A DNA stretch of 11,279 bases from an uncultured candidate division Zixibacteria bacterium (GCA_913009765.1 CAJVYT010000116.1:1-11279), one strand, 5' to 3'. Shown: positions 1 through 7,380, counted from the stretch's first letter. Numbers and translations: made by a program. Notes: generated from the sequence alone by a model not told the origin.

Positions 1-57
1 TTGATATGTGAACACGTGAATTCACTTATGATATTATATTATTTGCGTTTTTTTTTT
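1..57. other. Scrap of unplaced sequence plus T-run left of the P5 adapter
   Basis: Bases 1-47 are AT-rich sequence without a recognisable gene; the only structure is a short palindrome at 16-25. Bases 48-57 are exactly ten T, directly abutting the P5 adapter. Ten T is the spacer carried by Illumina flow-cell oligos in front of P5, so the T-run is probably technical rather than genomic. An apparent open frame runs from base 1 through the adapter into the epimerase, but that join is artificial. Bases 1-47 may come from anywhere in the sample. Confidence 0.75.
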
Positions 58-115
58 AATGATACGGCGACCACCGAGATCTACACTCTTTCCCTACACG
101 ACGCTCTTCCGATCT
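58..115 (+). other. Illumina P5 / TruSeq universal adapter (assembly contaminant)
   Basis: The 58 bases match the complete TruSeq universal adapter as I know it, from AATGATACGGCGACC to the terminal CTCTTCCGATCT. No biological function. Translated in frame 1 it gives the peptide NDTATTEIYTLSLHDALPI, which is a hallmark of adapter contamination in predicted proteins. Orientation is 5' to 3' into the insert, so the real genomic insert starts at 116. Anything upstream is not reliably linked to what follows. Confidence 0.98.
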
Positions 116-501
116 CGGCAGTATTTCCAAAATTTATTGAAGCACTATTAAAAGGGAAACAACCGACAGTATTTGGTGATGGGGAACAGTCACGTGATTT
201 TACCTATATAGATAATTGTGTACAAGCGAATTTACTTGCGGCTACTAATGATGATATTTGCGGTGATTATTTTAATGTTGGTTGTAACGGACAGTTTACG
301 CTCAATGAAACATTGGACATCCTACGAGAAATTATCGGGTGTGATATTAAAGCAATCTATCAAGACGAACGAGCCGGCGATATTAAACATTCGTATGCAT
401 CGATTGATAAGCTCGCCAAGTTTGGTTATGAGCCTGAAGTTGAATTCAAAGAGGGAGTCCGTCGAACTGTTGAGTATTATAGAAAGCAGTTAGGGTTGTA
501 A
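116..501 (+). CDS. NAD-dependent nucleotide-sugar epimerase, C-terminal part (5' truncated)
   Basis: C-terminal part, about 127 codons, of an extended short-chain dehydrogenase/reductase of the UDP-sugar 4-epimerase type, probably closest to the WbpP/VipB-like UDP-N-acetylhexosamine epimerases of surface-polysaccharide synthesis. Visible family motifs are the substrate-side FGDGEQSRDFTYIDN block early in the fragment, FNVGCNGQFTLNE next, then ERAGDIKHSYASIDKLAKFGY and a final EGVRRTVEYY helix. These are the usual C-terminal signatures. The Rossmann NAD-binding GxxGxxG and the catalytic YxxxK lie in the missing N-terminal part. The break at 116 is the adapter junction, so the gene itself need not be defective in the organism. 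It ends with TAA at 499-501. The exact sugar substrate cannot be told from this fragment. Confidence 0.88.
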
Positions 502-513
502 GAAGCATATCAT

Positions 514-535
514 TGGCAGACGAGGGTGTCTGCCA
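514..535 (+). terminator. Short perfect hairpin just after the epimerase gene
   Basis: An 8-bp perfect stem, 514-521 pairing with 528-535, encloses a 6-base loop 13 bases after the epimerase stop codon. The position fits a transcription end, but no T-tract follows, so it is not a standard intrinsic terminator. It could equally be another member of the palindromic repeats that fill this intergenic region. Confidence 0.4.
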
Positions 536-543
536 TGCACAAG

Positions 544-585
544 TTGTCAGTTCACAATTCGCCTAGGCGAATCAGGAACTGACAA
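544..585. repeat. Nested palindrome (42 bases)
   Basis: The outer arms 544-553 and 576-585 are perfect 10-base inverted repeats (TTGTCAGTTC and its complement). Inside them lies a perfect 16-base palindrome, ATTCGCCTAGGCGAAT, at 557-572. The two stems are separated by 3 unpaired bases on each side. This looks like a REP-like or small non-autonomous repeat, or a structured RNA element, rather than coding sequence. Function unknown. Confidence 0.65.
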
Positions 586-775
586 AACAGAAAATTTATT
601 TCCATCATACATCCAGCTACGTAAAGAAATGGATTGCTACTATCAGTACCGGTCTCATCTAAATACAAACGAAAACTACACACAAAATCCTACCCTATTA
701 TGGCTTATACTTTTCTCTTTACATACCACTTCTCACTTGATTTGGCAAGAGTATAATTACCATTATTAGGAGTTG
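586..775. other. Intergenic stretch with no recognisable feature
   Basis: Between the two palindromic repeat clusters I see no open frame with coding character, no RNA gene and no convincing promoter. It is AT-rich sequence only. Confidence 0.5.
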
Positions 776-947
776 TTCTGACCCTTCGACAAGCTCAGAA
801 GTAGGTCGGTGTTCCGTTGGTTTATAATCGTAAGATTTTAAAGTCGAGAAACCCGACATATAGTCAGGAAAGGGTTCCTGACTACACAATTAAACAGATG
901 TCGGGTTTCTCACGATTATATTTTTTGGAATCGGAACCACGACCTAC
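776..947. repeat. Large nested inverted repeat / MITE-like or structured-RNA element
   Basis: The left part, 776-800, has arms TTCTGA/TCAGAA around CTTCGACAAGCTC, a motif that resembles a REP-like repeat I remember from many genomes (not verified). The main fold-back spans 801-947 with four nested stems. 801-816 pairs with 932-947 (14 of 16). 823-831 pairs with 912-920 (9 of 9). 846-859 pairs with 898-911 (14 of 14). 861-870 pairs with 875-884 (10 of 10) around a 4-base AGGG loop. No open frame of note lies inside it. Such architecture is typical of miniature palindromic elements, but could also be a transcribed structured RNA. It ends just before the stop codon of the DUF6125-like gene, so it might also serve as that gene's transcription end. 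Confidence 0.7.
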
Positions 948-953
948 ATAAAT

Positions 954-1466
954 TTATTCTTCTATGCTAAATTTCCAACCGCAAAAGAATTTTTCACCTG
1001 CTTCTAAATCCGGCGGGCAACAGATAACTTCGGTTTTTATTCTTGAGTCGATTGTACTAGCAAAGCCGGTGTATTCAACAATGCCGACTTCTTTGCATGG
1101 GAACAGAGGCATTTTTTTTCTGACTCGTGCTGATTGTACACGGCAGTCAATCATATAAAATTCAAATGAGTTCTCGGTTTCATTTTTTATTGTTTGTTTG
1201 TTAATAGCGGCATACAATCTGAACTGCAAAGCTTTCTTGAGTCCCTCAAGTCCTGAGTTTTCAGCAATATTATGACGTTTCATAATACGTCGTGCTTCAA
1301 TGACAGTAAATTTTTCCCATGCTTCGGTGTCGTATTGAATAGCTGTTTTCATGTCCTGCCCTCGTTCGACTGCCTGAAACCAAAGTCCGTCATGAGCAAG
1401 CCAGTTTTTGGAGAAATCTTCAATAACACCTAACAGTTGTTCTTTATCTAAATCTTTAAATTCCAT
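954..1466 (-). CDS. DUF6125-like conserved cytosolic protein
   Basis: A complete 170-residue protein without signal peptide or membrane segment. I recognise the pattern of the DUF6125 family from memory. Its marks are an N-terminal helical part with NWLAHDGLWF (residues 21-30), the helix EARRIMKRHNI, then a C-terminal half with MIDCRVQSARVRKK, FPCKEVGIVEYTGFA, IDSRIKTEVICCPPD and a terminal FFCGWKFSIEE. Conserved-looking polar residues are His25, Asp107-Cys108-Arg109, Cys124, Cys149/150 and Cys162, which could bind metal or a substrate. No biochemical role is established to my knowledge. The ATG at 1464-1466 is preceded by AAAGGG at a good distance, supporting this start. The gene is divergent from the subtilase, with 161 bases between the start codons, and ends next to the large inverted repeat. 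Confidence 0.75.
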   Translation of the reverse strand: MEFKDLDKEQLLGVIEDFSKNWLAHDGLWFQAVERGQDMKTAIQYDTEAWEKFTVIEARRIMKRHNIAENSGLEGLKKALQFRLYAAINKQTIKNETENSFEFYMIDCRVQSARVRKKMPLFPCKEVGIVEYTGFASTIDSRIKTEVICCPPDLEAGEKFFCGWKFSIEE

Positions 1467-1627
1467 AATATAACCCTTTCATAATAAGTGTGCATAAAAA
1501 GTACATGAATTTTGTCCAAAAATCAAATTTTTCTCTGTTCTTTTTTAAAAAGATGGTTATTTTAAAGTATATAATTTTTTTAAACTGATTTCAACTTGTT
1601 TCGTCAATAGACTACCGGAGAACAAAT
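1467..1627. promoter_or_regulatory. Divergent intergenic region between DUF6125-like gene and subtilase
   Basis: This very AT-rich spacer must carry the promoters of both divergent genes. On the + strand a TATAAT lies at 1570-1575, but I find no good -35 partner at the standard distance. That may be expected if the host uses a Bacteroidota-type sigma factor. CCGGAG at 1615-1620, 7 bases before the ATG, is a plausible ribosome binding site for the subtilase. On the - strand AAAGGG sits just ahead of the ATG at 1466. Confidence 0.35.
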
Positions 1628-4600
1628 ATGCGATTATTACGAACATTTTTTATTTTAACTATCATCTTATGCCCTGTATTTATACATGCTGCCGACATCT
1701 CTGATGATTTACAAGCTCAAATGCAAGTCTCAAAAACTGACCAACTTATATCGGTTTGGATAGAGTTACCAAAAGTTGTGAACGGAAAACAAATAGCCGC
1801 CGCTCATTCATCTGCAATGCAGACAAGAGCCGAGCGGTATAAAGTAGTTCTGACTAATCTTAAAGAAAGTCATGCAAATGCACAGCGGTCGGTTTTAGGA
1901 TATTTACGTTCATTGCCAAACTTTCAAGATAAAAATATAAAACCGCATTGGATGATAAATCTTGTTGAAGCAGACCTTACATCGCAAGAAATTATAAAAC
2001 TTGCTAATCGTACAGATATTGAAAAGATATATATTGCTCCGCAGTTAGTAACAATAGAACCTAAAATTGTGCAAAAAAGCAGTATGAGTCTTTCTGCCGG
2101 TGTTGAATCAAACTTGACATATATCAGAGCCGATTCGGCATGGAAGATGGGTTACACCGGTGCAGGGTCGGTTGTTTGTTCATTTGATACCGGAGTTGAC
2201 GGGGAGCATCCTGCCTTAAAACATAGTTGGAGAGGTCTTGACGGTGATTCCTTGGCATCGTGGTTTGACCCTGCCAAGAATCAATTAGCTCCTCATTCTG
2301 TTCCGGATTGTGGTTTAACAGGTTGTAATACTAATCATGGTACGCACACAATGGGTATTATGGTAGGTGTTGATACATTATCCGGCGATACTGTTGGTGT
2401 TGCACCCGGGGCAAAATGGATTTCTGCGGCGGTTATTGATATTGCGGGAACATCTATTGTTGATGCTTTTGAATGGGCGGCAGACCCGGACGGAGACCCA
2501 AATACTATGGATGATATTCCTGATGTTATCAACCATAGTTGGGGGATACCGGGGTTAGAATGTGAAAATCTTTTTTATGATTTAATAGATAACACCGAAG
2601 CTTTAGGAATAGTTAATATATTTGCTGCCGGTAATGAGGGTGGATTCGGTGCATCAACAATTCGTAATCCTGCCAATAGAGCAAATGACTCCCTTGATTG
2701 TTTTGCTATTGGTAATATCGATCATCTAACCGAAGCAGTGTCAGGAAGTTCTTCAAGAGGTCCATCTATTTGTCCGGTAGGAGCAATTAAACCAAATGTC
2801 GTTGCTCCGGGGACTGCGATAAGGTCAACATATCCAAATGGGTTGTATGGCTCTATGTCGGGAACATCAATGGCGGCTCCTCATGTGTCGGGACTTGTTG
2901 CTTTACTGCGTCAAAAAAATCCAAATGCGACAGTCGATGAAATTAAAACGGCAATTCTGACTTCGACTCAAAATATTGGACAGGTCGTTCCGAATAATGA
3001 TATAGGATGGGGAGTGATTGATTGTGTTACTGCGTTAAATAATTTATCATCGGTTAATTCGACTCCAAATATTTCTTTGTACAGTTTTGACCATCCATCC
3101 ATCTCAGCAGGTGACACGGTAGTTGGTACAATCGTCTTGCAAAACAGGGGAGCATCGGTAAGTTCTGTTACTGCTTCTATTATCGGTGTGAATCCTGCAT
3201 TGGAAGTTCTTGCCGGTTCGGCATCATTTGGAACTATTGCCGAGGGGGATACCGTTAGAGCAGGTTCATCATTTGAAGCAGTCGTTGCAGATACCGCATC
3301 GGTTGGTTCGTTTCTTCCTATTGATTTAGAAGTGTCGGGAGCAGGGTATACTGATACTTTAAAGCTTTATTATGTAGTTGAACCAAAAACATCTCGCTCT
3401 TTCGTAACTCATAATGTTGGAAATATTCAGTTTTCTCTTTCAAATTTTGGTACTTTTGGTTTAGGTGCCGGTTCATTTTTCCCCATAGGCGGTTCAGGAT
3501 TTCGCTATAATGGCGGGGGAGATGATTTATTTGAGGGTGGGCTTATGATAGGACAGAATTTAACAAATGTTTCTGACGGTGTTCGTAATCTCGGTGGTGA
3601 ACCGGATGGAGATTTTCAAGTGATGCCGGGCGGTGATATTACATTTGTAACTCCCAAAATAGGTGTTACTCAAGAATCGTTTGCACGCTTTTCAGACTCT
3701 AGAGCTGAGAACCCTATTGGGCTTGAGATTGAACAAAATAGTTATGCCTTTAGTAATGTTCTATATCAGGACTTTATTATTTTACAATTTGTGATTACAA
3801 ACCGTTCGGGTGGTTCTTTGAGTAATCTGTATGTCGGGTTGTATATGGATTGGGATGTCCCTACATATAATTCAAATGCAGGAGGATATGAACTCACCGA
3901 TGATTTCTCATGGGTTGCGTATAATAGTTCAGGAGTTCTTTCTAATTATCGCGGGGTTAAAGTTCTTCATCCGGCAACGGATGGATCGTTTACTGAGCTT
4001 GCTGATTCTGCTGCGTTCCCTTCTTCGCTTGCTGATGCTGCTCATGACGGTTTAACGGAATTGGAAAAAATAAGAGCATTGTCAAACGGTTTTGCGGGAA
4101 GTGAAACTTTCAAAAGTCTACGAAAAGATTTGTTTCAAGTAACATCAGCAAAGATTTCACTTGCTGATAATCAAATCGACACTGTTACATTTGCATTACT
4201 TGCCGGTGATACGTATTCGGATATTCAAAATGCCGCTTTAGAAGCATCTAATGTTTATCTTGGACTTATTGATTTTGACAATGATGGAATAAGTGATTCA
4301 ATTGATAATTGTCCATTTACTTATAATCCAACTCAAGAAGATACAGATGGTGACGGTGTTGGAGATTCGTGTGATGTTTGTATAGGTTTTGATGATTTAG
4401 CAGATGTAGACAACGATGGAGTACCTGATAGTTGTGATATATGTCCGGGTTTTGATGATTTAGCAGATGCAGACAATGATGGAGTACCTGATAGTTGTGA
4501 TATATGTCCGGGTTTTGATGACTTAGCAGATGCAGACAATGATGGAGTACCTGATAGTTGTGATATATGTCCCGGCTTTGATGATTTGGCAGATGCAGAC

Positions 4601-4900
4601 AACGATGGAGTACCTGATAGTTGTGATATAGAACTGCCGCAAAGTTTTTCCTTGTCTCAGAATTATCCGAATCCGTTTAATCCGACAACATCAATTTTGT
4701 TTGAACTGCCCAAGCGTACGGAGTATAAATTTGAGATATTTAATTTAGTTGGACAGAAAATATATGAGAAAAATGAAACAGCCGATGCCGGACAGTATAG
4801 CATAGTATGGGATGCATCTGAATTTGCCTCGGGGGTGTATTTGTATAAACTAACATCAGATTCATATTCTGAAAGCAAGAAGATGCTTCTGTTGAAATAG
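1628..4900 (+). CDS. Secreted subtilisin-family (S8) serine protease with TSP3 repeats and T9SS sorting domain
   Basis: A 1090-residue exported endopeptidase. Residues 1-21 form a signal peptide with a probable cleavage after FIHA. About 25-145 resembles an I9-type propeptide. The catalytic domain is about 155-475, with Asp187 (FDTGVD), His237 (NHGTHTMG), oxyanion Asn336 (AAGNEGG) and Ser414 (GTSMAAPHVSG), so it looks fully active. Residues about 478-585 look like an Ig/CARDB-like beta domain. About 590-880 is an unrecognised extracellular region. About 885-1001 is a chain of Asp-rich thrombospondin type 3 calcium-binding repeats, ending in four near-identical 21-residue units. Residues 1002-1090 are a type IX secretion sorting domain beginning LPQSFSLSQNYPNPFNP. 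By family knowledge, such a domain sends the protein through the outer membrane and is removed or anchored there. The likely role is extracellular protein degradation. Its stop lies one base from the stop of the convergent gene. Confidence 0.95.
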   Translation: MRLLRTFFILTIILCPVFIHAADISDDLQAQMQVSKTDQLISVWIELPKVVNGKQIAAAHSSAMQTRAERYKVVLTNLKESHANAQRSVLGYLRSLPNFQDKNIKPHWMINLVEADLTSQEIIKLANRTDIEKIYIAPQLVTIEPKIVQKSSMSLSAGVESNLTYIRADSAWKMGYTGAGSVVCSFDTGVDGEHPALKHSWRGLDGDSLASWFDPAKNQLAPHSVPDCGLTGCNTNHGTHTMGIMVGVDTLSGDTVGVAPGAKWISAAVIDIAGTSIVDAFEWAADPDGDPNTMDDIPDVINHSWGIPGLECENLFYDLIDNTEALGIVNIFAAGNEGGFGASTIRNPANRANDSLDCFAIGNIDHLTEAVSGSSSRGPSICPVGAIKPNVVAPGTAIRSTYPNGLYGSMSGTSMAAPHVSGLVALLRQKNPNATVDEIKTAILTSTQNIGQVVPNNDIGWGVIDCVTALNNLSSVNSTPNISLYSFDHPSISAGDTVVGTIVLQNRGASVSSVTASIIGVNPALEVLAGSASFGTIAEGDTVRAGSSFEAVVADTASVGSFLPIDLEVSGAGYTDTLKLYYVVEPKTSRSFVTHNVGNIQFSLSNFGTFGLGAGSFFPIGGSGFRYNGGGDDLFEGGLMIGQNLTNVSDGVRNLGGEPDGDFQVMPGGDITFVTPKIGVTQESFARFSDSRAENPIGLEIEQNSYAFSNVLYQDFIILQFVITNRSGGSLSNLYVGLYMDWDVPTYNSNAGGYELTDDFSWVAYNSSGVLSNYRGVKVLHPATDGSFTELADSAAFPSSLADAAHDGLTELEKIRALSNGFAGSETFKSLRKDLFQVTSAKISLADNQIDTVTFALLAGDTYSDIQNAALEASNVYLGLIDFDNDGISDSIDNCPFTYNPTQEDTDGDGVGDSCDVCIGFDDLADVDNDGVPDSCDICPGFDDLADADNDGVPDSCDICPGFDDLADADNDGVPDSCDICPGFDDLADADNDGVPDSCDIELPQSFSLSQNYPNPFNPTTSILFELPKRTEYKFEIFNLVGQKIYEKNETADAGQYSIVWDASEFASGVYLYKLTSDSYSESKKMLLLK
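4379..4630 (+). repeat. Tandem repeat, 4 x 63 bases, encoding TSP3 calcium-binding units
   Basis: Four in-frame 63-base units start at 4379, 4442, 4505 and 4568. Each encodes C-x-G-FDDLAD-x-DNDGVPDSCDI-type residues with the DxDxDG-like acidic loop and paired cysteines of thrombospondin type 3 repeats. Units 2 and 3 differ at one base. Unit 4 differs from unit 2 at about four, and unit 1 mainly at its start. The near identity points to recent tandem duplication. More degenerate TSP3 units precede the array at about 4275-4378. Confidence 0.95.
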
Positions 4901-4901
4901 A

Positions 4902-5996
4902 TTAAGAATTAAAAGAGACAGTTTGAATGCCGGTTAATTTTTGAAGTTGATCGGCTTCTTTTTTATAGCGTGTAAATAATATAATATTTTGTTTATCAAT
5001 ATCTTCAAAATGAAAATCACCTAAATGACGGTATTCATTTTCTGACTCCCAATTTGTACGTTCACCTTTTGATTGGGTAAGCCAAACTTTTTCATTTATA
5101 ATGGAAATGTCGTCGGATCCGTTTTTATCATAGTACAACACTTTTTGAATATTTCTTTTAGCAGCAATCTCTTTTTTAATACCTATACCATACGGTTCAA
5201 ATGACATCTCTTGGTATCGGCTTCTCCATCTAAAAAGCGGCACTATTTCCATAGGGGTGAGAGATGTAAATGATACAGTCGGAATATTTTGAGGCATGTG
5301 GGTGGGAGTGGCGTAAATTTTTTTTAGATTGATTATGTTGGTGAGGGAGTCAAATGCACTTCTTGGATATATGTCCGACCGGAGAATGTCTTTGTAATAA
5401 TCATATTGTCGTTCATAGTACCATTTATTTTTTGAGGTTTTTGTCCAATGAATTATATATTTATTTGAAATATTTTGAATTTCTGTGCTGAGATTACAAT
5501 GGTTGAGAGTATACGCAATTTTATCAGTTCTGTTTTTATAATCAATTTGGAATAGGTTGTTTACTTTTTGTTGGTGTGTTGATATAAGTCTTTCAAGATT
5601 ACCTTTTTTGCGTATGGATATTGGAAAAATTATATCAGCAGATGCTGTAATTGTATTGTCTCTTTTGGTTTGAAAAACTTTATCTGAGTTTTCAGTTATA
5701 AAATGAAAAGAAACAAATTGAGGGTTTAATTTATATCCGGAAATAATTTGTTTGGCTAATTCTTCTTTGGTTTGTTTATTTTTTATTTGAATATGTAATT
5801 CAAGAGGCAGTTGTAATCTTGATGCTGCGATAGTCACTAAATCCCAAGTTGACATTCCGATAGATGACAGAATAACTGGTTGTGAACTTTTGAGTGAAGT
5901 AAGAGTTTCAAGAGTCTTCTGTATCCAAGCATGCAAACGGCAGGGATATAAACCTTGCCGAGAATTGAGAATAGCTATTTTTTGTTTTGTAAGCAT
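4902..5996 (-). CDS. Conserved uncharacterised protein with SLOG-like N-terminal domain
   Basis: A complete 364-residue soluble protein; no signal peptide or membrane helix seen. Residues about 5-140 look like a Rossmann-type SLOG (DprA/LOG-like) domain. A first strand KIAILNSRQ is followed by VILSSIGMSTWDLVTIAAS (41-59), a ligand-loop-like segment, and ADIIFPISIRKKGNLERL (120-137). The second half (about 177-355) has a different signature: IIHWTKTSKNKWYYE, then VSFTSLTPMEIVPLFRWRSR, FEPYGIGI, KVLYYDKN and finally NWESENEYRHLGDF. I believe these blocks are conserved in uncharacterised proteins from diverse bacteria, and the last block resembles DUF2971-type endings, but this is from memory. 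SLOG domains are known to bind nucleotide-like ligands; any role in signalling or defence here is inference. The start at 5996 has only a weak GAGA-like binding site, and it is divergent from the lipoprotein gene. Confidence 0.6.
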   Translation of the reverse strand: MLTKQKIAILNSRQGLYPCRLHAWIQKTLETLTSLKSSQPVILSSIGMSTWDLVTIAASRLQLPLELHIQIKNKQTKEELAKQIISGYKLNPQFVSFHFITENSDKVFQTKRDNTITASADIIFPISIRKKGNLERLISTHQQKVNNLFQIDYKNRTDKIAYTLNHCNLSTEIQNISNKYIIHWTKTSKNKWYYERQYDYYKDILRSDIYPRSAFDSLTNIINLKKIYATPTHMPQNIPTVSFTSLTPMEIVPLFRWRSRYQEMSFEPYGIGIKKEIAAKRNIQKVLYYDKNGSDDISIINEKVWLTQSKGERTNWESENEYRHLGDFHFEDIDKQNIILFTRYKKEADQLQKLTGIQTVSFNS

Positions 5997-6217
5997 TTTA
6001 TCTCTATATATTATTTTAGGGGAATATATGAGGTTTTATTTAGATTAAAATGAAAATCAATCAATTAATCTCCTATAGATATTAAATTGCTGACAATAAT
6101 TGTCTCTTTTTTAGTTGCTTAAATATTAAAATTTATATATAAAGTTAAAAATCATCATCTTTTATGTCGATACTACATTTATGAATAATGATATAATCTC
6201 ATAATTAAGGAGAAAAA
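5997..6217. promoter_or_regulatory. Divergent intergenic region upstream of the lipoprotein gene
   Basis: AT-rich spacer between two divergent starts. TATAAT occurs at 6192-6197 on the + strand but lacks a good -35 at the usual distance. AAGGAG at 6207-6212, five bases before the ATG at 6218, is a strong ribosome binding site for the lipoprotein. A near-palindrome GACAATAATTGTC lies in the middle and might bind a regulator. Neither promoter is certain. Confidence 0.35.
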
Positions 6218-7147
6218 ATGAAAAAAATAACACTTTTAACTCTTATCGCCGTTGCTATTATAGTGATTTCGATGATTGGCTGCAGTTCTGATTCAACAAC
6301 TGAATCTAACTTAATTCTTGGCGATACAACATCAGCAACATTTCAATTTATGCGAGATTCTGTAAGTGAGCCATCATTTGATATTACAGGTGTTGGAATG
6401 GAGTTATCTTTTGATTTGTTAGGTCAGCAATTTCCGTCAAGTTCTTCATCTAAACTTGTTTACAACAAATCCGCTTCTGATTCTACAATAATTATAGTTA
6501 ACAATTACAGCTATAACATATCAACCGGATGGCATGTTTTTGACTATAGTGCAACATTTATTGATTTTGAGGATACAACAACTGTACAGGGTGTTGATTC
6601 AATTCAAACAATTGTAAATAATCAACCGGTTCCAATTCCTGATTCAACAATGAATGAATTAAAAATACGTACCCAATATGCATTTGAAAATAATAATTAC
6701 GGTTCCGGTGTCGGTCATCAGTCTTTAGATCTTACCGCTGTTCCTTATTTTGATTCCTTGGCAACTGTAACTGTAAATGGCAATTCCAATGATACTTTAG
6801 ATCTTCAATTTATTGAAGCAGTTGATACCTGTAATTTAGACTTAAAAAACTCAATTACAATAACAAATGTAGTTTTTCAAATAGACGTTGATGAAGAATG
6901 TCCGGAATCGGGTACAATCGTTGCTAATCAGAATATTGCCCTTAACTGCGTTGGCGGTGGCGAATCGTCACTCGACTCGTTAAATATTAATGGAAGTTGG
7001 ACAGCGACTTTGATGTTCCAGGGTGCTACAACTAATATCTCATTTACCGATGGTACTACAACATGGTCTTTTACAGAAGATTGTCCTGATACAACTTCAG
7101 CAATAGGTTCCAGTTTTTCAGGTCTTTCAATAAAAAATAAAGATTAG
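6218..7147 (+). CDS. Putative lipoprotein of unknown function
   Basis: A 309-residue protein starting MKKITLL, with a hydrophobic stretch to residue 20 and a lipobox-like MIGC whose Cys22 would be lipidated. SSDSTTES then follows as a Ser/Thr-rich linker, so it is probably anchored in an outer or inner membrane and faces the periplasm or surface. The mature part is rich in Ser, Thr, Asn and aromatic residues and looks beta-rich. A C-terminal segment with LNINGSWTATLMFQG and TTTWSFTEDC recalls lipocalin-like or immunoglobulin-like lipoproteins of the FCB group, but I do not recognise a family. AAGGAG at 6207-6212 supports the start. It appears to be a single-gene transcription unit, as an intrinsic terminator follows 24 bases after the stop codon. 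Confidence 0.75.
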   Translation: MKKITLLTLIAVAIIVISMIGCSSDSTTESNLILGDTTSATFQFMRDSVSEPSFDITGVGMELSFDLLGQQFPSSSSSKLVYNKSASDSTIIIVNNYSYNISTGWHVFDYSATFIDFEDTTTVQGVDSIQTIVNNQPVPIPDSTMNELKIRTQYAFENNNYGSGVGHQSLDLTAVPYFDSLATVTVNGNSNDTLDLQFIEAVDTCNLDLKNSITITNVVFQIDVDEECPESGTIVANQNIALNCVGGGESSLDSLNINGSWTATLMFQGATTNISFTDGTTTWSFTEDCPDTTSAIGSSFSGLSIKNKD

Positions 7148-7170
7148 ATTAAATTAAATAGTAAGATGTA

Positions 7171-7201
7171 AAGAGGAAGGCTTTAAGCTTTCCTCTTTTT
7201 T
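7171..7201 (+). terminator. Intrinsic terminator after the lipoprotein gene
   Basis: The 11-base arm at 7171-7181 pairs with 7187-7197 (one G-U pair) around a 5-base loop, and the descending arm runs into a T-tract through 7201. This is a standard Rho-independent terminator, placed 24 bases after the stop codon. Confidence 0.88.
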
Positions 7202-7243
7202 ATGTAAAAGAGAGGAATTTTGAGCAAATAGTTCTTTAATTTC

Positions 7244-7274
7244 TTGACAAATCGCCGATAAAAACTGTTATTAT
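7244..7274 (+). promoter_or_regulatory. Possible promoter of the tRNA-Ser gene
   Basis: TTGACA at 7244-7249 is a perfect -35-like hexamer, and TATTAT at 7269-7274 is a near-consensus -10. The spacing is 19 bases, longer than ideal. It lies about 20 bases ahead of the mature tRNA 5' end, as expected for a tRNA promoter. Confidence 0.5.
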
Positions 7275-7294
7275 CGCTTGTCTCGCAACCCTCC

Positions 7295-7379
7295 GGAGGA
7301 GTGGCTGAGTGGTCGAAAGCGGCGGTCTTGAAAACCGTTGTGCAGTAATGTACCGTGGGTTCGAATCCTACCTCCTCCG
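7295..7379 (+). tRNA. tRNA-Ser (anticodon UGA)
   Basis: An 85-base class II tRNA. The acceptor stem is GGAGGAG (7295-7301) with CTCCTCC (7372-7378). It has a D arm of the GCTGAGTGGTCGAAAGC type and an anticodon stem 7322-7326/7334-7338 with loop CTTGAAA, giving anticodon UGA at 7329-7331. A long variable arm is typical of serine tRNAs, and the T arm has loop TTCGAAT. The discriminator base is G at 7379 and the CCA end is not encoded. It reads UCA and, by wobble, other UCN serine codons. The integrase gene starts shortly after it, marking it as the probable integration site of the element to its right. Confidence 0.96.
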
Positions 7380-7380
7380 C
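7355..7380 (+). other. Probable attachment site (attL) at the tRNA-Ser 3' end
   Basis: Tyrosine recombinases next to a tRNA gene usually integrate into its 3' half, restoring the gene with an identical copy carried by the element. Here the recombinase begins about 115 bases after the tRNA and reads away from it. The matching attR repeat is not in the window, so the core limits are only approximate: T arm and acceptor strand. Confidence 0.45.

Noticed and set aside
1..501. A single 166-residue protein fusing a novel N-terminus to an epimerase
   Set aside because: Residues before the epimerase part are the translation of a P5 adapter and its T-spacer; the fusion is technical.
776..947. A simple intrinsic terminator for the DUF6125-like gene
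   Set aside because: The nested structure is far larger than a terminator and, read on the minus strand, the stems are not followed by a T-tract; a secondary role in ending transcription remains possible.
4333..4602. An antisense repetitive 89-codon open frame
   Set aside because: It is the reverse-strand shadow of the TSP3 repeat array; the periodicity comes from the real coding strand.
4379..4630. A CRISPR array
   Set aside because: The 63-base units are directly adjacent, in frame and without unique spacers; they encode TSP3 repeats.
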